A stretch of DNA of 64,000 nucleotides from Bolinopsis microptera (taxonomy: Eukaryota; Ctenophora; Tentaculata; Lobata; Bolinopsidae). Shown here piece after piece: positions 12,911 to 24,797 of this stretch. The DNA lies in contig NC_087072.1 in NCBI RefSeq assembly GCF_026151205.1, positions 7,674,084 to 7,738,083 on the forward strand, given 5' to 3'. The stretch's first letter is position 1. Every line of letters starts with the position of its first letter. The translations under genes and the position numbers were made by a program. The notes beneath the pieces were generated by a model, which saw only the letters and a program-made list of their open reading frames with translations, had not been told where the DNA came from and made no database searches.

Positions 12911-13147
12911 ATCGTTAATTTTACCGATTGAAACTCGGATGCTCAACAATTTAATTCACACAATTCAATGATCATGAATCCAAGGGCCAGAAAGATCAGA
13001 GGGTCACATCAGAAAATTACATAAATTGAACACCTTAGGCCCGAAGATATTCACATAGTTTTCATTCCGTCAAACAAAATCAATTTAACGGATTTTATAT
13101 CGACTATTGTTCAAGACTCGATAATATCAGCATCAAATGGGGTATGT

Positions 13148-16100
13148 TTACCATGTTTTCTTGGCAACAGCCCAGTCACACGAATCCTCCACACCGATCA
13201 TATCAACACCCCTGACAATACGGAACCAGCCCTCTTCACCCCAGTAGGTACCCCAGGAGTTCCTTCCAATCCAGAACTTTGTACCATCGGCATCAACTCC
13301 GTAACCAACTATCGAGATCTCGTGATTTGCACACTTGTCTCCGTCCGGATCGTTGAAGATTCCCCCGGTGTACGCCTCAAACTTGTCGTTAACGCATAGC
13401 GAGCAAGCAATCGGACCACGGGCGGATATCTCAGCCATCATGTTTCCTTCTCCGGCCACTTGCCCGTGCTCGGTGATGTGCCACTGAAAGAATATGATCT
13501 ATAGCTGTAGTTACTTTTAAATTGGCGTGTAGAAGAATTTAAACATAAGTCGGCTCGAAAAAGCGATCGCTTAAAAGATATATGCTTGATATCTGATAAA
13601 AACAAGGAATGACGTTAAGAATAAATCATTGCTATTTGTCACCACAGTGATAAGTATTCCGTGAAGATAGATAAAACTAACCGTGTAATACTCCGTCACA
13701 GCCCAGCACTTGTAATCAATGTGATCAGGATAGAACTGGGTGGGCATGCAGTTCTTGCAGATGTTGATTGGCTCGCACTGGTCATCTGTAGCGGTGTAAA
13801 TACTGCACGTGTCGTCCGTGATCCCATGCTCCATGATCCAAGAGTAAGCTGCGGTAGGGTCCCCTCCGTGACAACCTGAAATATGGTGGAACTTTAAAAT
13901 AATCAAGCTGGCGTGCTAAGTCATAAAGAAATAATTAAATCGCGGCAGATACCACTTTCATTATTCTCCTGATGTGCTATAAAATTAGAAGCGCTATTTT
14001 AAAGGAATAAAATAAGCCTAATACCTGCAGTATCATTAGCTCGGACGCAGTCCACTAGGGGTTGAGGAGACAGGTTAATATCTGGCCACGCTCCCCGCCT
14101 CGCCATCTTGATTCTGTCAGCCAGAGCGGAGGTAGTGCCGTGAGCCCAGCAACTTCCGCAATCTGTTGGTTTATTTAGTGACACATTGACAGGTTTGAGG
14201 TGAGGTTTTAAACAAGTAAACTGTGCAAGTTAGCTATTTGGGTTTGCTTTTAAGCGTGAACTCATTTTCTGAAAATCACTAGTTAAGCATTATTAGTCAA
14301 GAACTTACAAACTGGGATGTGTTGGTTCCTGTTAACAGTGGTGTAGTCTTTACCGCCCATATTTCGCGGATCATATGCCTTAGGTAGGTCCTCAACTTTA
14401 AGGTAGGTATGAGGTTGCGGTGTCTTAACATGAGTCTTCGCTGTCTGATTGAATGTATAAAGTAAGACAGGTTAACCAATTAAAGAGAAGAGGATTTTCT
14501 TACTGCTCAAAACCTAATACACAATCAATAATGTATAATATGTTGAATCCTCATCTTTTATATATATGCTATATATAGCATATATTATGTTCTTAATGAA
14601 GTAAAATTCACCAGACAAAATCACTTACCGGGTCTTTCACGACACAGGTTTTAGAGTGGTATTTGGGCTTCTTCTTTTCGACGGTTGGTGCGGTTTGAGA
14701 AACTTGTTCCCAGCTAGGGACGCCCCACGTGCAATCAGTTTCAAGTGCCAAGTTGTGTTTGTGCATCATCACTCTGGGGAGATTTGGATATTGTAATGAA
14801 ATTAGAATCGATCGACCCTCGAGGAATATAGTTATCTGGGGACCGCAGCCTATCATATTTATGTTCACAATCATAGAGATTAGGCGGAATGACAGGCTGA
14901 GCGCGGCCCAGTAAAGCGCCGCCCAGTAAGGAATATTATAGATAAACGCGAATGTCATGTCTGAGATCTGATATCGCAATCGTTTTGATAAGTAGACTAT
15001 CTAGCTATTGATCGAACAGTCTGCACTAGATGGCCGGTAATACGTGAGCGATCGGGTAAATAATAAATATAATCGAATCATGCATGCATGATCAAATTCA
15101 CGATGCGATGATTGCGATCGACGTGATTGATCTGACTCGATATATATATCGAGTATATAATATTAATTATGTACGTCGCGTTATATTTTCCCACGCTGCG
15201 CGTGACTGACTGTCAAAGTATTCTAGCGCGTTCCAGTAAAAATAAAAAGTAGACCTCCCGTTCTATCTGGTCACTTGTAGAATGTTACAGTTATCATCGG
15301 TATCATCAAAATAGGGTTTATCCGAATGCCTTCGACTGTCGACACACATATATAGGTTTCTAAAACACTTTGTGCACACGAAAACATGTACAGGGTAATT
15401 AAGAAGCCTAGTTATGTTACAAAAATTTTATAAAAATAGAAACCTGGAAATTTAGGTACATACCAAGTGTGATAGAATGACTAACTACATATTATATTAG
15501 TTTTACCACATTTCGGCACCCTCTTTTCAGTGGCCTAATTTCACCGGAATTGGAGGAATACCTTTTATAAATGCAATTTCCCAATGTTTTCCAAACAATT
15601 CTTCAGCTTATGACTAATAAAACTTACTTAGCAAAACCGTTGATTCCCCAGTATGATCCCCAGGAATTCCTGAGCCACCAGAACTCAACACCGTCCTCTA
15701 CACCCCATCCGACTAACTGACAAATACTTGATTATGACAGGGAACACAAAGTTAAACTAATATGTACATTTGCTAACAAAGCTGTAATTATAAAGGCAAA
15801 TCACACATGGCCACACAAAATACTAATAGAAAAGTAAAAAAGAAGTGGCAACTAACAGAAATCTCGTGGTTGATCATGGGGAAGAGTTTGAACTCGCTGT
15901 AGATCCCGCCTGTGTAATTCTCAAACTTGTCTGTCACCATGATTCCGCACCCGATGGGACCTGACAGTATTAAGTAGTGATAAGTGTTTACAATTTAGTA
16001 ATATGACGGATTATTAAATTCTGGGAACAGCTTTTTTGTCCAAGTTGTATTACAAGACAGGTGTGAAATTTGGTTTTTGGCCGATTTTCGATGTAAGTAA

Positions 16101-19100
16101 TACTCATTACTCATCCTGTAATCTATTCTGTGGAATTATTTATGTAGTTCTGCAGATAGTACAATTCATTCTGTTGCAGATATTCGAATAATGATATATC
16201 AATGATAATGAAATGCAGTGACCAAGAAATATTGCACTGTACTCCAATATTTACAAAGGTTAATACATTTATGGGATTTATAGTGCAAGCGAAGTACTAA
16301 GCCTCTAATTAATTGAGCGAGCGATGTGACACATAGAAGATCCGAGTCCACTGAATGTTCATAAATGCTAAATCTGAGCCTCTAAATTATTATTGTAGCC
16401 AAACAATCAATTTGACCGAATCTGAAACAGTGCCTCTGACTTGAATATGCTGCGGTTTCTTACAGTAAATTTATACCATAATAGTTTCTCCGAAACGTGT
16501 CGTGTACATACAATACGAAATTACCAATACTGACAAAGCACGATCTTTTGATACCACTTCTTTACTCACTAAAATATACCCTTCACTGTGAAGCCTCTGG
16601 AATGAAGCTGCTCTTATCACATATTTTATGGTATTCAATGATACTTCTTAGTATCTTCTGCTAATTTTGTTATATGTCCGACAAAAACCAGCTATTGCTT
16701 TCGACTGGAGAGCGTTCAGATAAAAAGCGTGTGGAGTAGGCATGGCAGATTCAAAGAGACTACAATCTTCGCTGTTCATGTATATATTTATATCTAACTG
16801 GCTTAATCGACCAAGTAAAGGTTTGAAAGTATTACTAATGATTTTGAGACTTCAGGAGCCAGCATCTCACATTGTGAGATTCTCACAACTAGGGAGAGCA
16901 CGTAAACTAAAAGCACAATGCAAAGGAGCTATTTATGTAAATTTATAGGCTGAGCAACTTGTGATTTACAAGATCACACTAGTTTAATCCAGACTTGGAG
17001 AGATTAGGATCTTGAAAGAGACTCAGTTCGTACCAGTACGTACTAAACAAAAATCTGAGTATGAAGATGAAACTATAGTAGGCCCTTTTGAATTATGCAA
17101 AGACTAATCTGCTCACCTTTGCACCCGGTGAGTAATGCATGCTCTGTTAGCACAGAGAGGAATGATTTTAATGTCCTCGGTGCAATACGGGCCCAACAAC
17201 CTTTCCGTTGTTAGTGCTGAACGCACTTAAGTAAAATATTTTGTCTCTTTAGTAAAGTTAATTGGGATTTGGGTGACCATTTGAGTTTTGACTGCGTGAT
17301 ATAATGACGACCTGATTGGGCTCCCTGTACGATTAGTGTGCCAATCCAATCACATGATCCCGCGTGAAAATAAACTCGTTGTGTTTGATACCTCGGTCAT
17401 CTGAAAAGCTTCCATATTTTTAGGAAAAGTGCAAGTGAGCACTCATTAACTGAACAATAAGCCCAAAAGTTTGCACTCTGACCTATCGGCCGACCTAAAG
17501 ATTTAACATGACATCATTTTTTTCTAAGTTGGTAAATTAATAACCCGTCACTTTAAAGATGATCGCGTTTGCCATAAGGACTACGGAAACTGTACAAATT
17601 GTTCAACGATATAATTTCATGAAATACTGCTGATTCTAAATACATTTTTATATTAAATATTTATACACCATGTTATAAATGTGTATTCAGGCTGACTTAG
17701 CATGGCCCGTAACCTCGTGTTTCTCGTATTTCTGGGTCTAGAGATTTACAGTGGGTCCAATGCTGCTATTCCAGGTAGGACGATTAATCATAGTTTTATT
17801 ACAATGCTCCAATAAATTACCTTGTCATTTACATTGAATACACACTACAATAGAACAGTAAACCCAGTAACCCCGGTGACCCCGGTAACCCATAGTTATC
17901 ATAATTAATAATTTCTTGTGTGGTTAACAGCTATCATTCCAAATCCAATTAACTACTCGTAATTGTACAAAGCTGATCATGATATAATACTAATATTTCC
18001 CCTCAGCTTGCGCACAGGAGCATAGAGACTTTGCAGGAAGTGATATATCTGGTTTTTCAACCATGGACAGCCTTATCAGCTGTATCAAATATTGCCAGTC
18101 AATAGAGGGCTGCCTATCTTTCACATACGACATCAAACCCAAAAATTGCTGGCCTAAGAACAAAGAATTCAGTGAAAATGAGGCCATAACCACTCAAAGT
18201 GATCAGGATCTATTTAGTGGCAACATAAAGGAATGTGCAGGTACGGTAATGTTATTATATTACTTACGACATTCTACCACTTATCTTTGAAGTATGCACA
18301 AGAAATCACTGAAATCACTAATAAACCGGAATCAGACAAAAAATGTAAATGAATGTATTTGATAAGTTATCTTAAGGGGGCATACCCCAAATCTGTCCAG
18401 ACCTAATGACCTCATAGGCAGTTCAGTGACCTTCTAGCGCACCGTTTCCACACCAAAAAAAATTATTTTGAGAATTCCCATTTTTGTAATCGAGCATTTC
18501 CTGGTTAAGAGTGCAATTTTCGGAAAATATTATTTTGTGGTTGAGACGCTATAAAATAATTATTTCTTGCGGTATCGGGTTGAAATTTTGCTCGCCGTTT
18601 ATTCACATATATGTCAAGGTGTGTGTAAAATCTTGATATCGTATCTAAAAAGGCTGGTGTGTTATGAATTTTTAAAGTCAAAAAGATAAAATTGTCCTTT
18701 TCAGGCTTATTTTAACAAAAAGTCAGTCAGGGAAGATCGGATTATTTGATGCTTGACATCAAATTGTTCTCTGAATTCTGGCGCAGTTTTAGATGCCCTC
18801 AAAAATGTTTTTACTCATTCACCTTCTGATCTATTGGACAAACAACAAATTTAGGCACATTTTTCGTTTTTAATATTTACTGATTTTTCTAAAATTTTGA
18901 TAGGAATGTGCTAGTGACTTTTTGAAGGGTGCAAAATAACCGCAACTAGCACATTTATATATGAGTTATGAACAACAAAACACCCTAAAATGCTTCCCTT
19001 TGAAGTTATGGGAGAAAATGTGATTTTTTGGCTTTGCAGATTAAAAATCACATTTTCTCCCATAACTTCAAAGGGAAGCATTTTAGGGTGTTTTGTTGTT

Positions 19101-22100
19101 CATAACTCATATATAAATGTGCTAGTTGCGGTTATTTTGCACCCTTCAAAAAGTCACTAGCACATTCCTATCAAAATTTTAGAAAAATCAGTAAATATTA
19201 AAAACGAAAAATGTGCCTAAATTTGTTGTTTGGCTTTGAGGTCCAATAGATCAGAAGGTGAATGAGTAAAAACATTTTTGAGGGCATCTAAAACTGCGCC
19301 AGAATTCAGAGAACAATTTGATGTCAAGCATCAAATAATCCGATCTTCCCTGACTGACTTTTTGTTAAAATAAGCCTGAAAAGGACAATTTTAGCTTTTT
19401 GACTTTAAAAATTCATAACACACCAGCCTTTTTAGATACGATATCAAGATTTTACACACACCTTGACATAGATGTGAATAAACGGCGAGCAAAATTTCAG
19501 CCCGATACGGCAAGAAATAATTAACTTATAGCGTCTCAACCACAAAATAATTTTTTCCGAAAATTGCACTCTTAACCAGGAAATGCTCGATTACAAAAAT
19601 GGGAATTCTCAAAATAATTTTTTTTGGTGTGGAAACGGTGCGCTAGAAGGTCACTGAACTGCCTATGAGGTCATTTGGTCTGGACGGCACAAACCACTGT
19701 TTTGGGGTATGCCCCCTTAATTACAGTTGACGGAGGTTGGAGTGACTAGTAGTAGTAGTGAGATTTTGTAGTTTAGCAAACGCTAAAATCCTATTCTTGT
19801 ATTTCTAGGGTAAATAATAGAGTATTTCCTTTCAGAATATTGTGAGGGTTTAAATGAATCTTGGGAGCACGCAGTAACAAGTGGTAGCTTTCCTCTAAAA
19901 GCAGAGAAGACAATCACAGTGTCCTGTGAGAGGAAGTACATTAACGTAGGAACAATAACCCTCACGTGCACTGTCGGAACACTGACCGGGGGAGAACCCA
20001 CCTGTCTTAAACCAAGTGAGATAAAATTGCTTTATTTACGTCAAATAATATGACATGCTGATTTGAAAATGCAACCAGTAGTTAGGGCTGCTGTGTTGCA
20101 TTTTCAGGCAGTTAGTTGATAAAACGATAGATAAATAATTTTAGTATTGTTTGTTGAAGAGAGTGGCCCAGTGGGAGTCATATTTTTGTGTGACACGTGA
20201 CCGTGAATAACCAATCAGCATCCAGCATCGACCAATAAAAACCCAGAACCACTGGACCACGTGTCACCAGTATCCACTTATATTAAATAGTATTTTAGTT
20301 ACAAACCTCTAGCGTATATCTCAGCCTTCATCCTGTCAGCACCTCTAACACTGCCGTACTGACTAACTTTGTAGTTATCATACTTCTCAACTGGGTGGCA
20401 CTGAAGGAGGGTGCAGTCAGTTATTGTAGCTTTTTGGAGATCATGTTATAAACATTAAGTACGACATGTTGGAACTATGAAATAAATTCATTCGTTTGTT
20501 AACCACACGGCACACAGTTTAATATAATTATAATGAGCGATATTTTAGGTATCCTCGTTGATTTTAACTTACTCCAGTTTCAGGATCACATGTCTCACAT
20601 ACACCCAGTGGCTCACATTCGCCGTCTTTTGCCTGATGAGTGATAGGGACTTTTAGCCGAGACTTGATCATAAAATCAGACTAAGGATAGCACTGTTCGG
20701 CACATGATTCCTTTCATTTTCATTTCGTCTCGTGTCGAGTGACATAAAAACATAGACACGACAGGCTAGCATGAAAGTCTGCTTAAACCATATTAGAATA
20801 GAAACAAGATTATAATGTTCAGATTAGAATAGCAACAAGATTATAATGTTCAGATTACACGTTGTTAATTCTTACCACGTAGTTCTGACAGGTCTCGTCA
20901 GGAATACCCTTACTCTCAATGTACTCCAGTGCAGCGCCCGGGTTACCTCCTGTAGGATAAATGTAGGAGGTAGGATCAATGTAGGAGGTAGGATCAGAGT
21001 GAAAACTAAACTACATAATATCTCTTTACAACCAACATTTTGCAAGTTTTAAAACAAAAATATTCTTTTAAATTATAAGGCCTGCATAATTAAATTGCAA
21101 GCTGGTAATCTATCTGAAGAAACGTACCCTCGCAGCTACCACCACCCCTGCAGTTGACCAGAACCTGAGGAGACAGCTGGATCCTAGGCCACGTGTTGTT
21201 GCGCATTATGGAGATCCTGTCACTCAGAGCTGATGTCGTGCCCTGAGCCCAACAACTACCGCAATCTGGGGAGATGTGAGATGTTAGAAAGCTCTTAGTA
21301 CGCGGTGCACTATTTTCATGTGATAATAGTTGAGTTAAAATAGGAGCGTGACTGTATAGACGTGATTTCTTTAAAACATCAGGAATCGAGCTAAGGAGTT
21401 GTGATTTAATTAGTATCATGGGTGTAAAGTGCTCTACACGGGCATCTTTGTATACGATTTCTGCTCAGATACATTGTATGCCACGAGCTTATCACCGAAA
21501 TAAAAATATAGCGTCAGTAAACCAATTTCTCCAGTTTCTCATGTCTCTTCAATCATTTCAACAATAACATGTATCATGTTGGTGTGAGTGTCACGTGGCC
21601 ACATGTTGACAATGAAACTGGATACGAATTAATGTAAAACTTTGTTCCGTGCGGTGCCCATACATTTACCCCAGGTAAGAATTACAAATAACCTTATCAA
21701 GTCGCTGACACAAAACTTCCAATAAAGCATCTGGCACAGTTTTTCATCTTGCACTTTGTTCAAGTACACAACTATGTAAAAAAGTTACACAACAATGTAA
21801 ACAGGAAAGTTACACGTGTACATGTGAGTCACACACGGGTATGTAGAGAATGTTACACTCTTGTAGTGTACACTTTGACTTACATATGGGGATGTGTTGG
21901 TTCCTGGTGGCGGTTAGATAGTTTTCTCCGTTAACATTGCCCCAATCCCAGCTGGTAGGAAGCTCGTGTTTTGTTAACAGTTGGTGGGGTAAGGGTGAGG
22001 TTATCTTCTCTCCTCTCGAGAACGACGCTGGAACAAAGGATATAAATAGTAACGGAGTTTTATATTAACAGGAAACGATGTTACAGAGTCGATATATTTT

Positions 22101-22765
22101 AATGTTGCCATGGGGTGGCAAGTCCCCATACATCGTGGTCCGGTAGTTTCATTGCGTCCTAATATATAGTCCGATAATTTCACTGCGTCATAATGTATAT
22201 AAACTTTTATATATTAACCTCTTAATATTTTGACTTTTGCTTTTTATCGAATCTGTGGTAAGTTATCATCGCGTGATAATCGAGCAACGAACTTGGCAAA
22301 TTCTAATTTTCGTATTTAAGCGATAGCATGTGATGATGACGTTAGCAGTAATTCTGAATTCTACAAAACATTCGCTGCGTGTGTAGGAAGCTGATTCCAA
22401 AAACAGGGGAGTAGGATATCGAATAACACTTATGAGGCATGCTACTCAAGTCATGCTTTGCAATACAAGGAAACAATACATATTGGTGAGGTAGGAATCA
22501 GGAATGTATCTTTGTTCCGATATAAATTGTACAATTGAGAACCAAAATAATATTAAATCTAAATTAGAGAGAGCTTTAAAGAGGAAGTAGATCATCAACT
22601 TTCAAAGGAAATAAATTAATTGAGGAGAAATGAACAGAAACGTTCATTACATTGTAAACATCTGATGATTTTAATAGTGTTTTATTTACCTTTAGCATCT
22701 CGACAACCTTTCATAGCTGCAACTGATGCCAGAGCTACTGCAGCGAGTAGCACCAGCAGTCTCAT
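13148..22765 (-). CDS. tandem two-domain cathepsin Z (cathepsin X) cysteine protease
   Basis: Thirteen in-phase exons (gene order): 22690-22765, 21884-22027, 21128-21265, 20876-20949, 20573-20632, 20307-20400, 15857-15960, 15628-15716, 14629-14773, 14309-14444, 14025-14162, 13682-13875, 13148-13483; 1728 nt, 575 residues. Exon 1 is a signal peptide plus a propeptide Cys. Domain 1 has RNQHIPIYCGSCW, NHEIS (catalytic His) and LRNSWG (Asn). Exon 9 encodes the domain 1 C-terminus (NLALETDCTWGVP) and continues without a stop into a short Lys-rich linker/propeptide with a Cys. Domain 2 then has RNQHIPVYCGSCW, NHEIS and GRNSWG. Both keep the HIP mini-loop diagnostic of cathepsin X, whose His supports carboxypeptidase action, and both triads look complete. 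The expected site is lysosome or secretion. Ordinary cathepsin Z has one such domain of about 300 residues. Domain 1 has more introns than domain 2. The main doubt is whether transcripts really cross exons 8-9-10. Confidence 0.88.
14832..14929 (+). mobile_element. hAT-type MITE (TTACCTGGGG family)
   Basis: It begins TTATCTGGGGACC and contains GGCGGAATGACAGGCTGAGC and GGCCCAGTAA, followed by a short repeated end (GCCGCCCAGTAA). With the end at 14929 the flanks GGAATATAG and GGAATATTA are nearly the same, an imperfect target duplication. It sits in the intron between cathepsin exons 8 and 9. Confidence 0.75.
14930..15627. other. cathepsin intron 8 sequence
   Basis: No exon on either strand. 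It includes a small palindromic AT run at about 15139-15157 (CGATATATATATCG). Confidence 0.5.
15961..17701. other. part of cathepsin intron 6, upstream of the nested gene
   Basis: This belongs to the 4.35-kb intron between cathepsin exons 6 and 7. No exon is recognised. The end near 17650-17701 presumably carries the promoter or 5' UTR of the nested plus-strand gene. Confidence 0.45.
17702..20015 (+). CDS. secreted PAN/apple plus sushi domain protein, nested in a cathepsin intron
   Basis: Three exons, 17702-17774, 18007-18240 and 19836-20015, join with GT-AG sites, and every junction is phase 1. Exon 1 is a hydrophobic signal peptide. Exon 2 is a PAN/apple-like module with cysteines in the contexts LISCIKYCQ, GCLSFTYD and KNCWPKN. 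Exon 3 is a sushi/CCP-like module with cysteines in EYCEGL, TVSCERKY, LTCTVG and PTCLKP. Phase 1-1 exons are typical of shuffled extracellular modules. The whole model lies on the opposite strand within cathepsin intron 6. The 3' end is not settled: a GTGAG donor follows 20015, and an acceptor at 20107 would give a terminal codon or two and a stop at 20115; otherwise more exons are missing. Ligand unknown. Confidence 0.7.
18376..19716. mobile_element. 1.34-kb TTAA-flanked foldback (giant palindrome)
   Basis: Left arm (about 18376-19028) and right arm (about 19043-19716) are near-perfect reverse complements around a spacer of about 14 nt. The outer ends read GGGGGCATACCCC inward from both sides and are flanked by TTAA at 18372-18375 and 19717-19720. 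The arms differ mainly by roughly 10-nt indels and a few substitutions. TTAA flanks are typical of piggyBac-type insertion, but no transposase is present and the terminus is not a standard piggyBac end. It lies in the intron between the PAN and sushi exons. Confidence 0.85.
20163..20277. mobile_element. second copy of the CACGTG-rich hairpin MITE
   Basis: The left part, GTGGCCCAGTGGG followed by TGTGACACGTGACC, and the right part, ending CACGTGTCACCAGTATCCAC, are imperfect inverted repeats. They match the termini of the element at 12782-12910 (GGATACTGG and GACACGTGAC). It lies in the cathepsin intron just upstream of exon 6. Confidence 0.5.
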
Positions 22766-23599
22766 TCTACGGGAAGGTCTAAATAAATTATACTATGGCC
22801 AACGTTCTAGTCATAGACTACTAAAATTACATAATGTAAGGGTAAGCTAAAGTCTAAACATTTGATTATTTCACCGAGTTCATCAATTTAGAGGGTTAAC
22901 TTTTCTAGTCAAGACAGTGTAAAACACAGGCTGCTTAAACAAAATGACAACTTAAAAGAAATCAAATAGAATAAATGTTAGATAATTTACTTTACTTCAA
23001 CAAATTTATATTAAGATAATCTGATGCCACGTGAAGGGTGAGTTATAATACTACGCTGTAGTCTTATCAGTTACAACTCACAAGATACCACGGGGCAACG
23101 CCTGATCAAATTATGGAAGCTAAGTAACTGTGCATGACTTCATAATTTAGGAATCAAATCTTATCGTAACTCAAGGTGTCGTCTGATTTAAAAAACACTG
23201 ACAGGGCCTGTACCGTTACACGAAGAGTAAAATAGTCAAGTCTATTATGATCAACTTTTTTCCATGAAAGTTCGTGTTTTCAGATAAATACATATATGCA
23301 TATGTTTATTTCATTAGACGAATAAAAACGAAGACGTCATAATTTAAGGAAGCAAAATCTTGTCTTATTCAAATAGCATGGCTAGGTTACGCTATGAATC
23401 AGAACATTATAATATATTATGGAATAAAAATAGTGAGTTGTTATATAAAATTAATATCAAATGCTTCAAATTAAATAATTTAAAATACTCAAATAAAATT
23501 TACGACGACAAAATGTGTAAATGTGATTAACATAGCTTCGTGTTATTATCCTAGTTTCAAGGATTAATAGTGTTGAGCTAACAGCCACACATTATCAGC
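22766..23599. other. spacer between the cathepsin and CTF8 genes
   Basis: It should include the cathepsin promoter on the minus strand and the CTF8 3' UTR. No coding exon or clear repeat is seen. Confidence 0.45.
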
Positions 23600-23926
23600 T
23601 CAACCTTTGGTCTTCGGCGGATTTTTCTGAATTATAGGCTTGGGTCTCGTCTTGAAAATGTACTTCTCCTCAATGACAGATTTGATTACCCAGTTCTTAT
23701 CAGCAGTTTTAGTCATGACCCCAAAAGGTTTCTCAAGTTTCACAACTTTTCCAGTCAGTATGTGATGTCCTATAACCAGCTGTGGGGTCCCCGTTTTGTC
23801 GATGTGGAGGTCCCCAATGTGGGCACCTTGGAATGCGACGGATGAAGGACAGTCCACCTTGCCTTGTAGCTCCACCATCCCCCATTTGTCCAGGGTGTCT
23901 TGTATCTTCAGCACAACTTGAGGCAT
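23600..23926 (-). CDS. CHTF8: chromosome transmission fidelity protein 8 homolog (CTF8)
   Basis: Single coding exon of 108 residues. Its start Met (MPQVVLKIQ) aligns with the start of animal CTF8. Conserved blocks are VELQGKVD, GDLHIDKTGTPQLVIGHHIL, LEKPFGVM and IFKTRPKPII. The last two-thirds follow the family closely, and length is near the usual 120 or so residues. CTF8 works with DCC1 and CTF18 in an alternative RFC complex that loads PCNA and supports sister chromatid cohesion in the nucleus. The open frame extends upstream to 23977, but an acceptor (CACATTAG) at about 23958 and homology favour the start at 23926, with a non-coding 5' exon upstream. Confidence 0.92.
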   Translation of the reverse strand: MPQVVLKIQDTLDKWGMVELQGKVDCPSSVAFQGAHIGDLHIDKTGTPQLVIGHHILTGKVVKLEKPFGVMTKTADKNWVIKSVIEEKYIFKTRPKPIIQKNPPKTKG

Positions 23927-23957
23927 ATCTTCTACCGCTGATACCTTTTGTTGGGCC

Positions 23958-24797
23958 CTAATGTGATAAAGTGACACGTAATACTATTTATTTTCAAGTA
24001 AAAATGGAGTGTATAGCTGTGTGAAATTAGATTATGTTAGGAATTTCCCAAAATAACACCTCACGTACACGAAAATCAGACATTTAATTTGTTTATTGAT
24101 GATGGTGATCAGTGAGAATGTTAAAGGATGATCGTTTGAAAAGAACTGTTGAAGGTTGATTCAATTTACATTTAAATAAAGATGGGATCCTAGAATAAGA
24201 TTACGATCTTGAGGTAGGTGTACTAGAGCAGTCATATTTTGGAATGTTTGAGCTATGCGCACTGATGAGAAAGAATTTAAGAAAACACAGATCGATATAG
24301 TTAAAAGATTAAGTTCTAAAATAAAATAAAATAAATTCATACAAAGTCATCACTCATCATCCATCATTCATGTTCAATAGTAACCCCGTTATTATTATAT
24401 AACCCCATTATATCATATTATAAGAATAAGTAAATATTCATCGGAAAATAGATTATAATTTGATTCATAACTAATAAATTTAATAATAATATACATCACG
24501 TCATGCAAATAATATTCTATGTAATAAACATTAACATGCATTAAAGAATTATAATAATATGTACAATTAAATTGTTGAACAAAAATTACAAGTTTACAAA
24601 TTGTACAGCTTTAAATTGACAAAATGTCTCCAAATTATTCGGGCGGTTTACATAAATTTCACACACACATGAAAGTATATAAATTATGCAAAAAATCAGT
24701 TGAGAAATAATAAAAATCTTACATCAACTCAATTAGAAAAGTGTGCATACTAAGGCTCACCAAAGATCCCCGAAATGTGCTATGTCCGTGAAACAAC
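23958..24797. other. spacer: CTF8 5' region and 3' flank of MAPEG copy 1
   Basis: AT-rich. Part of the stretch around 24430-24790 is duplicated as the 3' flank of MAPEG copy 2 (about 25715-26050), showing that the tandem duplication included non-coding flank. Confidence 0.6.

Noticed and set aside
13661-13879. Plus-strand 72-residue frame
   Set aside because: Antisense to cathepsin exon 12, with no independent support.
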